DNA from: Cyprinodon diabolis | Lineage: Eukaryota; Chordata; Actinopteri; Cyprinodontiformes; Cyprinodontidae | DNA: 64,000 nt | Direction: 5' to 3' | Assembly: GCA_030533445.1 (NCBI GenBank) | Contig: CM060064.1 | Location: 1,171,416-1,235,415 of the forward strand | Shown here: one piece after another, positions 47,771 through 58,282 of the stretch | How positions within the stretch are numbered: the stretch's first letter is position 1 | Layout: each line of letters begins with the position of its first letter | Program-made: the position numbers and the translations under genes | The notes under the pieces: generated by a model | Told to the model about the DNA's origin: nothing | Databases searched by the model: none | Seen by the model: the letters and a program-made list of their open reading frames with translations, nothing else

Positions 47771-48195
47771 CCAAATAAACCAATCAGATCAACGAAGCAT
47801 ATGACGTACTAACAGAGCGACGACGAAAACACAACCACAAGCCAGGCTACTCTTGCCGAAACCAGTCAGGAGAAGAGCAAAAACATCTTTTCCTCTGAGA
47901 AAAGCCTCCAGAGCAGTGTTTAGCTCTTCTTTCAGTGAAGAAATACTCTGTAATTCCCATAAAACTTGCTCGATAGCCACGCTAACGCTAGTTTCATCAG
48001 CTGAAGCCGCCATGTTCTTTAGACTGAACTGTTGCGCTTCTCGTTGCGTCACACCTCAACCCGCCTCAAAGCCAACGCTGATTGGACGTTCGTTTGGTGA
48101 ACCGCTCCAAATTTTCTTCAACGGAGAGTCTCTGGACTGATTTGCGAGTGAAACCTTGAAAGCTCGCGAGATCAGGATGGTCTCACCAGGCTAGT
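47771..48195 (-). pseudogene. Helicase-like N-terminal fragment in an unclassified repeat
   Basis: On the minus strand a frame from about 48015 reads MAASADETSVSVAIEQVLWE, then SLKEELNTALEAFLRGKDVF followed by ALLLTGFGKSS. The end resembles a Walker A motif (usual RecQ-like form P-T-G-x-G-K-S; here Leu replaces Pro), and the spacing after F-x-x-G-K-D-V-F suits a RecQ/DEAH-type helicase start. Text after the motif does not continue the fold. The outer sequence (TAGCCTGGTGAGACC at 48193 on the minus strand) looks like a transposon end. The fragment abuts the LINE 5' end. The function is inferred from a short motif only. Confidence 0.45.
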
Positions 48196-48378
48196 AATGC
48201 GGTACCCCTTTAAATATTCTACACACATTTGGGCTCATTGGAAACCTTATTTCATGGGGCTACAAAGCCCAACAGCCTACGTGGTCTTAACCAATAACAG
48301 CAGAGAACTATAACGTGTAATACCGTGCGTCATTTGCTGACAGGAAGTGAACCGGAAGTGAGATTTCGGGGGACTATG

Positions 48379-48998
48379 GCTCTGTTCGAATTTATGGGCT
48401 CCTTCCAAGGAGGTGGTCTACCTGGACAGGATCCTTTGAAGTCCTTGAAAATAAGGAGACCGGCGTTTTAGTTGTGAATCCAAACGGGTCCACCCTACTT
48501 AGTTAAGCATATTGTGCAAAATAGCAATAAAAAATTTAAATCCTATCAGATTTATAGTCCCCCCCCCTGCAGATCTATTAGAATCTGTCCTTAAATTCCA
48601 GCCAAACCCCTTTACACAGTAACAGATAAAAACCTTTAGATAAATCAAACATTACCGCCACATATCTGACTCTATAACCATTAAAACAACTATTTTCATT
48701 CATTTCAGACGGAACTATTCACAGACTGGATTATATTAAACTGAACTTCCAATTTTCACCACTGTTTGGAGTCATTTCCCTTTTTCCTCTGAGCATGGAG
48801 TCGCAATGAATCCTGGGATATCCAAGGCTACGGAGGATACATCTGACCCGTCCTTCAAATCGGGCAAAAATAAGGACGCATTTTAAGGCCGCATAACGAG
48901 GACTCTTGGAAACCGACCAGACCTTGGCGCCACGCTATGACGTCATCAGCCTTTGAAGACGGCCTTCGGAGGACGCGGCCCATGAATTCGAACAGAGC
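48379..48998. mobile_element. MITE with GCTCTGTTCGAATT ends (620 bp)
   Basis: Left end GCTCTGTTCGAATTTATGGG and right end CCCATGAATTCGAACAGAGC are inverted repeats with one mismatch. The inside is non-coding. Flanking ATG/ATA is too weak to call a 3-bp duplication. PIF/Harbinger is possible but unproven. Confidence 0.75.
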
Positions 48999-49510
48999 AT
49001 ACATCTCACTCAAATTGCGTCATAAAAATATGTAGAAAGTTGTGTCTTGTAGATAAGAAGAAGATGTAAAGAACCATACCAGACAGTGCAGGCTAACAAC
49101 TGAGGAAATAAATATTAGAAATTAATATTAGCAAGATGCTAAACATTAGCTATGACCAGCTAACCTTTCTGATGTCAACAACCGGATGTTATGGTTGATT
49201 TTCTCATTATGTAATAATTTTATTATTAATATGCTGGATTACTTTAAATCTGTAGACCCTTATGGACAAATGGAGTATAAACAATTGAAGATTGGATTTA
49301 TAAAAGGGCTGCTGGACGCCTTCAAATGGATGTTGTTATTGCTGCTGTGTTTGTTTACATTTTGAACGCTGCTATATCTGTTAATTGTGCTTTGGTGCTC
49401 GCTGTGTCCATAACATGAACTTGGTGAATCTAAGCTTTCCAATGATGTCTAGCATGCCTATAGTGGAAAAAATTTACCGGTGGAATTTTCTGCAATCTGA
49501 GTTCCTACCC

Positions 49511-49551
49511 CACTTAACATCCACCGGGTCGCCGGCGACCGGTGATAAGTG
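49511..49551. repeat. GC-rich palindrome at the end of the 5.9-kb insertion
   Basis: CACTTAACATCCACCGGGTC followed by GCCGGCGACCGGTGATAAGTG forms a near-perfect 41-base foldback with a GTCGCC/GGCGAC core. The left half (TTAACATCCACC) also occurs at the left edge of the insertion (43658). Confidence 0.8.
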
Positions 49552-49552
49552 T

Positions 49553-50870
49553 TTAGTTCAATCTCTAACGTTCTGCTCTCTCTGCTTTTTCTCATAGTAG
49601 CTTCATCTGGTCTGTTCCTGTTTGGCTGTGACTCCATCCTGGAGAGAAATATCAGCTGTGCTGCTGCCATCAACACCTTTGTTTCTAGATGTTGGAGCTT
49701 GGCCTGTTTTCCAGTGTAGTCCTGTTTCTCTGGCCGTGGCTGGGTGGATGTGCTCTCTTCATCCTCTGACATGGGAGCTGGCTCGGAGCTCGTCTGCCTG
49801 GCTGTGTGTTTCCTGGACGGGGCCGCCTGTGGAGCTGGTGGACAGTTGCCTTTTGTATCTATGCTTCTTTTTCTATGTCTGCTTCTGTCTCCTTGAACCC
49901 CAGTGGGCCTCAGCAGATGGCCGCTCACACTGAGCCTGGTTCTGCTGGAGGTTTCTTCTTCTAAAGCCCCTGTCACACCTTGATGATTTAGCCAGCATAT
50001 GCCTGACGTACGAAAAATCTGGCAAAAACGCTGGCAGATGTTGGATAAGTTATGTGTCGTTTTGTGTAAGTTATGAGCACGCTGAAGTATGCTGGAACAC
50101 GTTACATACAGTGAGAACATCGACATATGCCATCGTCTGCCATCCCTGGTCCATCAGTTCCAGGTCAGTTATCTGATGGCTGATATCCGTTCAGGGTCAG
50201 TTCCTCATCAGTCTAGCTTCTCCTAAACCTCTGAGTAACTTCTGCGTAACTTATCCAGAACTTCTCTCCAACATATCAGCGTATCTGCCGTGTTCCAGAC
50301 GAGCGCTGAACGTTTTTCTAACTTCCAGCTACTGTATAATGGCGTATTGGCAGCGTTTTGGTATAAAGGGGGGTTTATTCTTTTTTTAGGTGGGCAGTAA
50401 ACAGCAGCTAGGTTAACCCCGCAATCAAAGACATCTTTTTCTGCAGACCAGGCGCCTCCGGCCGCATCGCTGCCCTCCTCAGGACACTGGCTTGTGCATC
50501 ATTACCTGCAGAAGTTAGGCTGTTGTTGGACAGAAGTTCTGGACTCGTTATGAATACTCTATTTTTACGCCCAGAATAGAAAAAAATCCATAGAAAGTTC
50601 ATTGTATCCCATCGTTTTAGGAGATTCTGAGACGTCAGGCAGACGCTGGAGAAATCAGCAAGGTCTCACAGGGGCTTTAAAAGGGAGTTTTTCCTCTCCA
50701 CTGTCGCTACAAGCATTCTTAGTGTGAGGGATTGCTGAAGAGTCAATGAGTCGATGCAATCAGCTGGTTTTCCTTAGATAGAAAACTTTGAATCAATCTG
50801 ACTGGATGATCTTGTGAACTGGAAAGTGCCTTAAGATGAACTAAACTGAATTTAATTGAATAGCTTGTGT
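49553..50870 (+). mobile_element. LINE 3' end, right half of a split copy, itself interrupted
   Basis: Begins TTAGTTCAATCTCTAACG, the direct continuation of 43492-43653 when compared with 32996-33600. It runs to 49961, is interrupted by a 718-bp element (49962-50679), and resumes AAGGGAGTTTTTCCTCTCCA to the TTGAA-like tail near 50870. Any frame across it is UTR. Confidence 0.85.
49962..50679. mobile_element. Inverted-repeat DNA element (718 bp) nested in the LINE tail
   Basis: Ends TAAAGCCCCTGTCACACCTT and AAGGTCTCACAGGGGCTTTA form inverted repeats that extend imperfectly to about 60 bases per side (TGCCTGACGT occurs in both arms). The inside is non-coding. The target duplication is unclear (TTC...TAAA left, TTTAAAA right). 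Confidence 0.8.
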
Positions 50871-50954
50871 TGCTAGATGCACTCTACTCCAAAACAACAA
50901 AGCCAGAGTGAACTTTGAATCAGTCTGACTCAATGAACTGGTTTAATTGTCCCT

Positions 50955-51140
50955 GTAGTAATTGTCCCGGTTGTTTGTCCTGTTTGTCTCTGTGTTTCCC
51001 TGCGATGGACTGGCGACCTGTCCAGGGTGGACCCTGCCTTTCACCGTAGACAGCTGGAGATAGGCACCAGCACCCCTCGCCACCCCGGGAGGGATAAAGC
51101 ATGATTGAAAATGGATGCATGGATGGACTGAACATATTCC
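50955..51140 (+). mobile_element. RTE-like LINE 3' tail
   Basis: TGCGATGGACTGGCGACCTG, then CCAGGGTGGACCCTGCC, then AGACAGCTGGAGATAGGCAC, ending AAAATGGATGCATGGATGGA, is the very common fish LINE 3' end with a GATG tail, known from RTE-type elements such as Rex3. Strongly 5'-truncated. Confidence 0.6.
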
Positions 51141-52479
51141 CACAGATCCAACCCCCGGCAATGAACATCTATGGCTTTGAGGCGGGGCGCATCAGCCCAC
51201 CAGAAACAGATGCTAAGCTAACAGATCGCTTGGTGATGATCCCCTCAGAGAATGGTCTGAGGGCAGCGTGAACACCCAGCTCGCTCCACTAACGACTGTG
51301 TAAACAAGACGTGAGAGCAGAGCCGCTAACGTCATCCGAATGGAACCAAGTGTCAGTTACTGCATTATTTAGGGCTCCATAAAGCTATTGATTTCTGAGC
51401 TGCAGTGGCTCCCTGGTTATTTCTGTCATTGTCACACTCATTAAACTGATGTATAGCACAGACTGCCCCGCCTCCTGCTGTTCTCCATGTTTCCTTCTTC
51501 ATTGTCTGATGAATGCTACCTTTGATGGCCTTATGACTTAGCTGCAATGCTGAAAAGCCCTCTGAGAGGGTTGGGAACACTCTGCTCTGCCCCTGATGGC
51601 TATCTATGGGAGTTTTGCTCTAAGAAAAAAAACACAACAACAGGATTTTGGAAATAGTTTGAGGAGACGAAGCAGAGTGGCAGGAAAAACTTCCTCTCTG
51701 CCAGCTGGAGGCGCTGCGCTGCATGTTTCTGATCAGTGTCAGTAGCTGGAGATTCTCCATAAAAAAATAAAAAAAAACTATTTATCCTTTGCTTTAAGCT
51801 TCATGCTGGTAGGAAACAATAATATAATATGAATCTGTTCTTATTCTTTGCCAGAGTTCCCAAGAAAAAAACAAACTAATCCCTAATAGTTATTAGTTAG
51901 GGACAGTAACCAGTTATTAGCCAAAGTAACTGTAAGCTACTTTTTAAAATGTCAAAGAATTTAGAAAACCTTCTTTTTATTAGAATTGTAAATGTAATTA
52001 ATTATTTGATGTAATATAAGGTGTTTATTAGTAACAACTTAAATAATTAAAGCTCAACACATCTGAAAACATTAAAAAACTAATCTGCTCTATTTTGATC
52101 TCTGGTTTGACAAGTGAGTTAAAAAGGGCTGAAAGATTTTCACAAAATTCAAAATTACGATTATTTTCAACCAATATTGCGTTTTAATGACTTTAGAGAT
52201 CAACTTTTATTGTCGTTTTGTACACATAGACTGTATGCAAACAAACTTTGGTTTTGTACAGATTTCCAACAGTAAATGAGCAGCAGCTTAGCAGTGAAAC
52301 AAACATTTCCATCCATAAAGTGCAGCAGTGATCAAAGATAAACAGCGTGGGAGAAAAACATGGTGCAAAACGCACTGATATGGAAGTTCAGAGCATGAAT
52401 ATATATGGTGCAAAAATGCATTAGAAAAACATTTATTTTTTTAAGTTGAGTTTTTGGTTTGTGACGTGATTCAGAGTTT
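51141..52479. other. No gene recognised
   Basis: Unassigned AT-rich DNA with no domain recognised. The last part (about 52200-52479) may be the 3' UTR of the adjacent LINE fragment. Confidence 0.35.
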
Positions 52480-52784
52480 TCTCAGCAGTTCATCAGTGTG
52501 ATGGCGGTGGGGAAGAAGCTGCTGCAGAACCTGCTGGTCCTGCATTGAATGCTGTGAAGCCTCTTCCCAGAGGGCAGCAGGGAGAACGGTCCATGGTGGG
52601 GGGGTGAGGGGTCATTGATGATGTCACGGGCTCGGGACACGCAGCGCTGGGATGAAATGTCTGTAATGGAGGGAAGAGGAGCCCCCATGATCCTCTCTGC
52701 TGTTCTCACCTTCTTCCAGTCTGAGGCGCTGCAGCCTCCACACTCCTCATCCTCCGCAGGAAGTCCGACACAATAAGGCATCAT
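52480..52784 (-). pseudogene. LINE reverse transcriptase, extreme C-terminus
   Basis: The minus strand reads KKVRTAERIMGAPLPSITDI, then CVSRARDIINDPSPPHHGPF, SLLPSGKRLHSIQCRTSRF and FFPTAITLMN before a stop. This is the C-terminal signature of CR1/Rex1/jockey-type LINE proteins (RTAxxI...LPSGRRxR...RTxRxxxSFxPxAIxLLN). The palm and endonuclease are absent: a 5'-truncated insertion. Confidence 0.75.
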
Positions 52785-53560
52785 GTGTTTGTTAAAAAGA
52801 GGAAATATCAGTTTGTTCCTTCATCATGTTCCTTCTGTGTTTCATCTTTCTTTGGAAACGAGGCTGAATCCCATTGATAAAAACGGTGCTGTATGTAAAA
52901 CCAACCCGCTGCCTGATGCATCATGGGATGCTGCGTGTTATCGTGGCTTTTTTAGAGATGTTTCATCTTGTTTTAATCCCTTTCAGTTGGCAACTTTTTC
53001 ATTTTCCCATTCCACGTTGGATCCTCTGTCTCGTCTGTTAGAAGACCTCAGTGCAGGAAGGCATTTCTTCATTTTAAATCACACTGGCTGTCATGTTGAT
53101 CAAGTGAAGCACATGTTTACCAGTGACTACAAATGGTTTCTGAAACACTTGGGAAGAATTTATGAAGCAAAGCAATCTGTTCACTTCTGTTTAACGGCGT
53201 AAAATCATCTGTCTATTTAATATTTGCTGTTTGCAAATTCCCCCAAATGCATGACACAGCAAACATCCATCAGGTTCAGCAGATTGAGCTCATCGCACAG
53301 ATTTTAATGACATGCTGCAGCTTCATCTCTTTCTCTCTGACATTCTTAATAAATTATTATTCAAAACTGTAGGGAAAACATCAATGGTGGATTTCCAGAT
53401 GAGTGAAAGTTAAACGTCCGTGCAACCAGAGGACAGAGGCCACCTTCACCAAACACCAGAGGGAACGTCTTTGTCTTGGTGTTTCTTAGAAAAAATAATA
53501 AAAACAAGCAACAAATGGTGCAACATGCCGCTGATGCTCAGGATGATACGTGCAAACTAG
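52785..53560. other. No gene recognised
   Basis: Holds a plus-strand open frame of 139 residues (52783-53202) without known domain, signal peptide or codon evidence. It is probably chance. The remainder is unassigned. Confidence 0.35.
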
Positions 53561-54112
53561 TGATGGTGAGATGGAGCCTCATGAGGCTTTGAACCGTTTG
53601 GCCAAATCGCTTCAACGATCCCCACAGTTCATGAGGCTCCATGTGAACATGTCTCCACCTACTGGTGGAGTGCAGAACTACAGTTAGGAAACATCATCTG
53701 GGATTTTTTGCAATTTTTTTTTTTTTTTTTTTGAAGTTCCTTTGAAATTTTTAATGACTGGTGTGTATAATAAAATCTTTTGAAAGTTTTTTTTGTGTGT
53801 AAAATGTCAAAAAAAATCATTTAAGGTTCACAGTTTTTCTGCCATTTTATTGAAATAAACTCAAGCAGACAGTGAAAGTGTTTGTGCAAATGGGCAATGA
53901 TGAGCAAATGAAAGGTGTTAAGTCATTTTTATTCTACAGTTTTTGTTTTAATCGGGTTGGAAGTTATGTGACCAACCAATCTAATTTGGCAGCGATTTTA
54001 CCCGATCTTTTTTTGTACTAGGGCAAACCAGTACAAATTATTCTCATTAGTGTAATTGGAACTTTCAAAAGTCTGAGGTGGAATTTAAACGAACAATCTC
54101 AGGACAAGCTAC
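53561..54112 (+). repeat. hAT-like dispersed repeat, copy 2
   Basis: Starts CTAGTGATGGTGAGATGGAG and contains CGCTTCAACGATCCCCACAG, CTCCACCTACTGGTGGAGTG, a T-run, TTAAGGTTCACAGTTTTTCT and TGGGTTGGAAGTTATG-like text in the same order as 23365-24010. The CTAGTGATGG start is a terminus seen in a fish hAT family. No transposase. Confidence 0.65.
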
Positions 54113-54381
54113 ACTACTTTTAAATTTGTTTCAACAGCAACGGTTCGTTTTCTACAAGTGGAATAAGTTTTCTTTGTCTAAAATCTCTATGAAAGTCATT
54201 TTTAAGATTTCCCATTTGTCCTCCTCTGACCTCAGATCTTAATAAAAAGAATAGAAATAAACAGAGAATTTTAGTGTCACCTTGTTCAATAGCAGAGCTT
54301 AGTCTGTTCTACTTTCTTCCAGACTGACAGTGATTGTTTTTTACTTTCGGCTACTTTAGATCGCAGATGAGATATAAAATA

Positions 54382-55968
54382 CAGTGGGGCAAAAAAGTAT
54401 TTAGTCAGCCACCAATAGTGCAAGTTCTCCCACTTAAAAAGATGAGAGAGGCCGGTAATTTTCATCATAGATATACCTCAACTATGAGAGACAAAATGAG
54501 AAAAAAAATCCAGTAAATCACATTGTCTAATTTTTAAGGAATTTATTTGCAAAATATGGTGGAAAATAAGTATTTGGTCAATAAAAAAAGATCATCTCAA
54601 TACTTTGTTATATACCCTTTGTTGGCAATGACAGAGATCAAACGTTTTCTGTAAGTCTTCACAAGGTTTTCACACACTGTTGCTGGTATTTTGGCCCATT
54701 CCTCCATGCAGATCTCCTCTAGAGCAGTGATGTTCTGGGGCTCTCGCTGGGCAACACGGACTTTCAACTCCCTCCAAAGATTTTCTATGGGGTTGAGATG
54801 TGGAGACTGGCTAGGCCACTCCAGGACCTTGAAATGCTTCTTACGAAGCCACTCCTTCGTTACCCGGGCGGTGTGTTTGGGATCATTGTCATGCTGAAAG
54901 ACCCAGCCACGTTTCATCTTCAATGCCCTTGCTGATGGAAGGAGGTTTTCACTCAAAATTTGACGATACATGGCCCCATTCATTCTTTCCTTCACACGGA
55001 TCAGCCGCCCTGGTCCCTTAGCAGAAAAACAGCCCCAAAGCATGATGTTTCCACCCCCATGCTTCACTGTAGGTATGGTGTTCATTCTCTCTCCTCCAAA
55101 CACGACGAGTAGAGTTTTTACCAAAAAGTTCTATTTTGGTTTCATCTGACCATATGATATTCTCCCAGTCATCGTCTGGATCATCCAAATGCTCTCTAGC
55201 AAACTTGAGACGGGCCTTGACATGTACTGGCTTAAGCAGGGGGACACGTCTGGCACTGCAGGATTTGAGTCCCTGGCGGCGTAGTGTGTTACTGATGGTA
55301 GCCTTTGTTACTTTGGTCCCAGCTCTCTGCAGGTCATTCACTAGGTCCCCCCGTGTGGTTCTGGGATTTTTACTCACCGTTCTTGTGATCATTTTGACCC
55401 CACGGGGTGAGATCTTGCGTGGAGCCCCAGATCGAGGAAGATTATCAGTGGTCTTGTATGTTTTCCATTTTCTAATAATTGATCCCACAGTTGATTTCTT
55501 CACACCAAGCTGTTTACCTATTGCAGATTCAGACTTCCCAGCCTGGTGCAGGTCTATAATTTTGTTTCGGGTGTCCTTTGACAGCTCTCTAGTTTTGGCC
55601 ATGGTGGAGTTTAGAGTGTGACTGTTTGAGGTTGTGGACAGGTGTCTTTTATACTGATAACGGGTTCAAACAGGTGCCATTAATGAAGGTAACGAGTGGA
55701 GGACAGAGGAGCCTCTTACAGAAGAAGTTACAGGTCTGTGAGAGCCAGAAATCTTGCTTGTTTGTAACTGACCAAATACTTATTTTCCACCATATTTTGC
55801 AAATAAATTATTTAAAAATCAGACAATGTGATTTACTGGATTTTTTTTTCTCATTTTGTCTCTCATAGTTGAGGTATATCTATGATGAAAACTACCGGCC
55901 TCTCTCATCTTTTTAAGTGGGAGAACTTGCACTATTGGTGGCTGACTAAATACTTTTTTGCCCCACTG
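54382..55968 (-). mobile_element. Tc1 transposon, complete with long inverted repeats (1587 bp)
   Basis: Begins CAGTGGGGCAAAAAAGTATT (54382) and ends AATACTTTTTTGCCCCACTG (55968), flanked by the TA target duplication (54380-54381 and 55969-55970). Inverted repeats of about 200 bp (54382-54580 and 55769-55968) are nearly identical, including CAAATACTTATTTTCCACCA. The transposase lies between on the minus strand. Good repeat conservation suggests a recent insertion. It belongs to the Tc1 families shared by many fish. Confidence 0.95.
54597..55602 (-). pseudogene. Tc1 transposase, one frameshift
   Basis: The first frame (55602-55018) starts [20 protein letters not shown], with a paired-like helix-turn-helix, [10 protein letters not shown] linker and catalytic Asp in [14 protein letters not shown]. 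The second frame (to 54597) carries [16 protein letters not shown], the second Asp in [11 protein letters not shown] and the Glu in NPIENLW, 34 residues apart (DD34E). The frames overlap in different phase near 55090, where the sequence around GGTATGGTGTTCATTCTCTC appears to lack a short segment. The enzyme would cut and paste the element at TA sites. Apart from this indel it is intact in motifs. Confidence 0.92.
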
Positions 55969-55970
55969 TA

Positions 55971-57179
55971 ACAGCCAATATAGGGAATAATACAGTATGT
56001 TGAGACTCCAGAAGAAGGAGCAATACAGTTTGTCCAAGTGGAGTTGCCATATGACGATATGGTTAGAAAGGGGCGGAGCCTCGAGCAGATCTGGCATTGG
56101 TCCAACCTTCTTTTCACGTATGATAGGAAGATCCTGGAAGATGCTGACGGCAGAAACAGCTGATCAGTCATGTGAGGTAAAAGGTCACCGGCTGATTGAA
56201 AAACATCTCTGCTGCAGTGAGGTGCTTCTCTTCCTCTGATTGGCTGAAAAGATTGGAAATCAGTTTGTTCAAAAAAATCCATTTGAGTATTGAGTCACAT
56301 CAGGAGAGTCTCTAAAATCCACATGAATGCAGTGAAGTTCAAGGAGATAAAGATGTAATAGTTTATTCATCTCAAATCATTTGGTGAATCTCGTTTGCTT
56401 GTTTGAATCAACCTGTGGATCATATTTGGGGTTTTTTTCATCTTGGAGACTCTTCTGGCTTCAGTTTCCCCTTCATCCGCCATTAAGCATCATCTCAGAT
56501 CTGTTCATCTGAAACAGTTGGAAAGCTTCAGATTTCACTGACTAGTTTGAAAGTTGAACTAAAATCTACGTCAGTCTGTTTCCCGTCCTCCGTCGGTAAT
56601 GAAACCTTTATCTGGCATAACGTTATAAATGGAGGCACTGCTCAGTAAAGCTGAGGGTTAAGCGGACTGACTTCAATCATTTTAGGACTGAATTAATTTG
56701 CACGTCAGAGAACCATTTTCAGCCAATTATGATAATAACTGCATCCATCAAACGAAGGAAACAAAGAGTTTAAAAACAGGTTCAAATGTCAGACATGAAA
56801 TATCAGATTATACTTTTAGATCCCATTAAAGTCTCCTTCATCTCTCTCTATAATCAGAGACCTTCCAAAATTAGGAAGATTTCATTCTTCATTCATTTAA
56901 ACACAACGCTCTGTGAAAGTACTAAACATTTCATTGTGTTGCAGATTAAAGTGATAAAAGTCTAAACTTTGTAATAAACGGGTTCCTTTCTCTGCAGGTT
57001 ACCAACCAAAATAACCCCAAAAAATCGAATCCGATTGATGTTCACATAAAATATCAAGGTTCCACTGATAAACTGTTTCTTTTCCCTCGGGTGGGTTTTA
57101 CAGCTTCCAGAAGATTTTATAACTCCTGAACTTTTGTACACTTGTTCATTTTGCTTTGACATATAGTAATGGAAAAGGT
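55971..57179. other. No gene recognised
   Basis: Unassigned AT-rich DNA. No domain or repeat was recognised. Confidence 0.4.
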
Positions 57180-57400
57180 TGTGGATCTACACAGAGCAAA
57201 ATCACAAGTGAATGCGTTTTTGTTTATGGCACTAGTGGCTCGCTTTTCTGACATCAGGCTGGTAGGAAAGGAGGGATGAGAGAAGAGGAGAGACATGCGG
57301 GCCACAGGTCAGTTCTGAACCCGGGTGGCCGGCTTCAGGGACTAAGGCCACCATGCATGGGTCATGGCCGCTAACCGTTGGGCCACCGAAGCACGGCCCA
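57180..57400 (-). mobile_element. tRNA-derived SINE, second family
   Basis: On the minus strand GGTGGCCCAACGGTTAGCGG is an A-box-like head and CCCGGGTTCAGAACTGACC a degraded B box. CATGTCTCTCCTCTTCTCTC and TTTCCTACCAGC follow, as in a common fish SINE body. The 3' part runs into CCATAAACAAAAACGC. It differs from the SINE family at 22385 and 41450. Confidence 0.55.
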
Positions 57401-57640
57401 GGAAGCGGCTTTAAAACTGGACTTAGATAAAAAAGGGAAGAACTGAACCCGAATAATGAAGGCCTGCAAATATCAGCATGCTGTGAGAGCACGCCCCTCT
57501 GAAAACTAAAATCTGTGAATCTGGATGTCATTAAAACACCTTGTATCTGATTTAGTCTACTTTTACAGAGACATCCAATATTTCAGGACCATCTTTTGTA
57601 ACTTTGACACCTAACAATAAAAAATGTAATCCAACACAGA
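57401..57640. other. No gene recognised
   Basis: Short unassigned spacer. Confidence 0.4.
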
Positions 57641-58185
57641 AGAGCGTCCTCCTCTGGACAAGACTCCACAGTACATCTACACCTTGTGGACAAAGGACAT
57701 TCTTTGGATGACCAGAATGTTCATATTCTGGATAAAAAAAATAGGTGGTTTGAGAGGAAGGAAGCCATCTATGTTAAGAGAGAAAAACCAACTTTAAACA
57801 GGTGATGGACTCAGATTCCAGCTTCCAAAAACTTACAATTCAGTAACAGAAATGATCCCTTCCAGATATCAACACACCCCCCACCCCATCACAGAGGAAC
57901 AAAGCACCTACCCGCTCCAGCCGGTGAACAATACCTCCTTAACGACCGACTCTCAGAATCATAGACAGGTTTCAGATATTACAGGCTAACAATGGAACCA
58001 AACGACCCATTCATCGGTTACCATTTGCATGTTTCCAAGCGATACAAGGCCTTGTCCATATAAGACTCAAACTCACTGCGGATCCAGACATTTGAATTGA
58101 GAAAGCTTCCTGGAGAGGTGGAGAAACGTCTTCAAATCTTGGAAACCAAGTCCAGTGGATTGTTTTCAAACTTTTACAGAATTTA
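57641..58185 (+). mobile_element. Penelope-like element, 3' fragment with endonuclease C-terminus
   Basis: An open stretch (57641-57806) reads SGQDSTVHLHLVDKGHSLDD, then QNVHILDKKNRWFERKEAIY and VKREKPTLNR before TGA. It matches the C-terminal end of the element at 9929-10452 in a single frame. The 3' UTR continues with GGTTTCAGATATTACAGGCT and GAGGTGGAGAAACGTCTTCA, in the same order as 9700-9930 on the other strand. The 5' part is missing. The insertion ends about 100 bases before the 37-bp minisatellite. Confidence 0.85.
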
Positions 58186-58282
58186 ATCCCAGTTTCTCAG
58201 GGCCCTGCTGGCCTCCTATTCAAACTTTTATTCAACAAAACTTCAAAAAGCAGCTTGGATTGCAGGTTTCTGGTTCCTCCCC

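Larger units (their letters stand above)
43654..49552. mobile_element. 5.9-kb composite insertion splitting a LINE tail
   Basis: The host LINE tail breaks after TTAG (43650-43653) and resumes at TTAG (49553-49556), giving a 4-bp duplication. The insertion starts CCTCTTAACATCC; the reverse complement of its end reads ACACTTATCACC, an imperfect short inverted repeat. A TTAN duplication and short C-starting ends suggest a piggyBac-like carrier, but no transposase was found. Inside are an L2-like LINE (44235-47770), a helicase-like fragment (47771-48195) and a MITE (48379-48998), presumably later insertions. The rest (43654-44234, 48999-49510) is unassigned AT-rich DNA. Confidence 0.55.

Noticed and set aside
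49458..50126. Minus-strand frame of 222 residues
   Set aside because: It is the antisense of the LINE tail and crosses the boundary into the nested inverted-repeat element.
52783..53202. 139-residue plus-strand frame as a possible small gene
   Set aside because: No recognised domain, no splice or promoter evidence, and random composition. Recorded only as unassigned.
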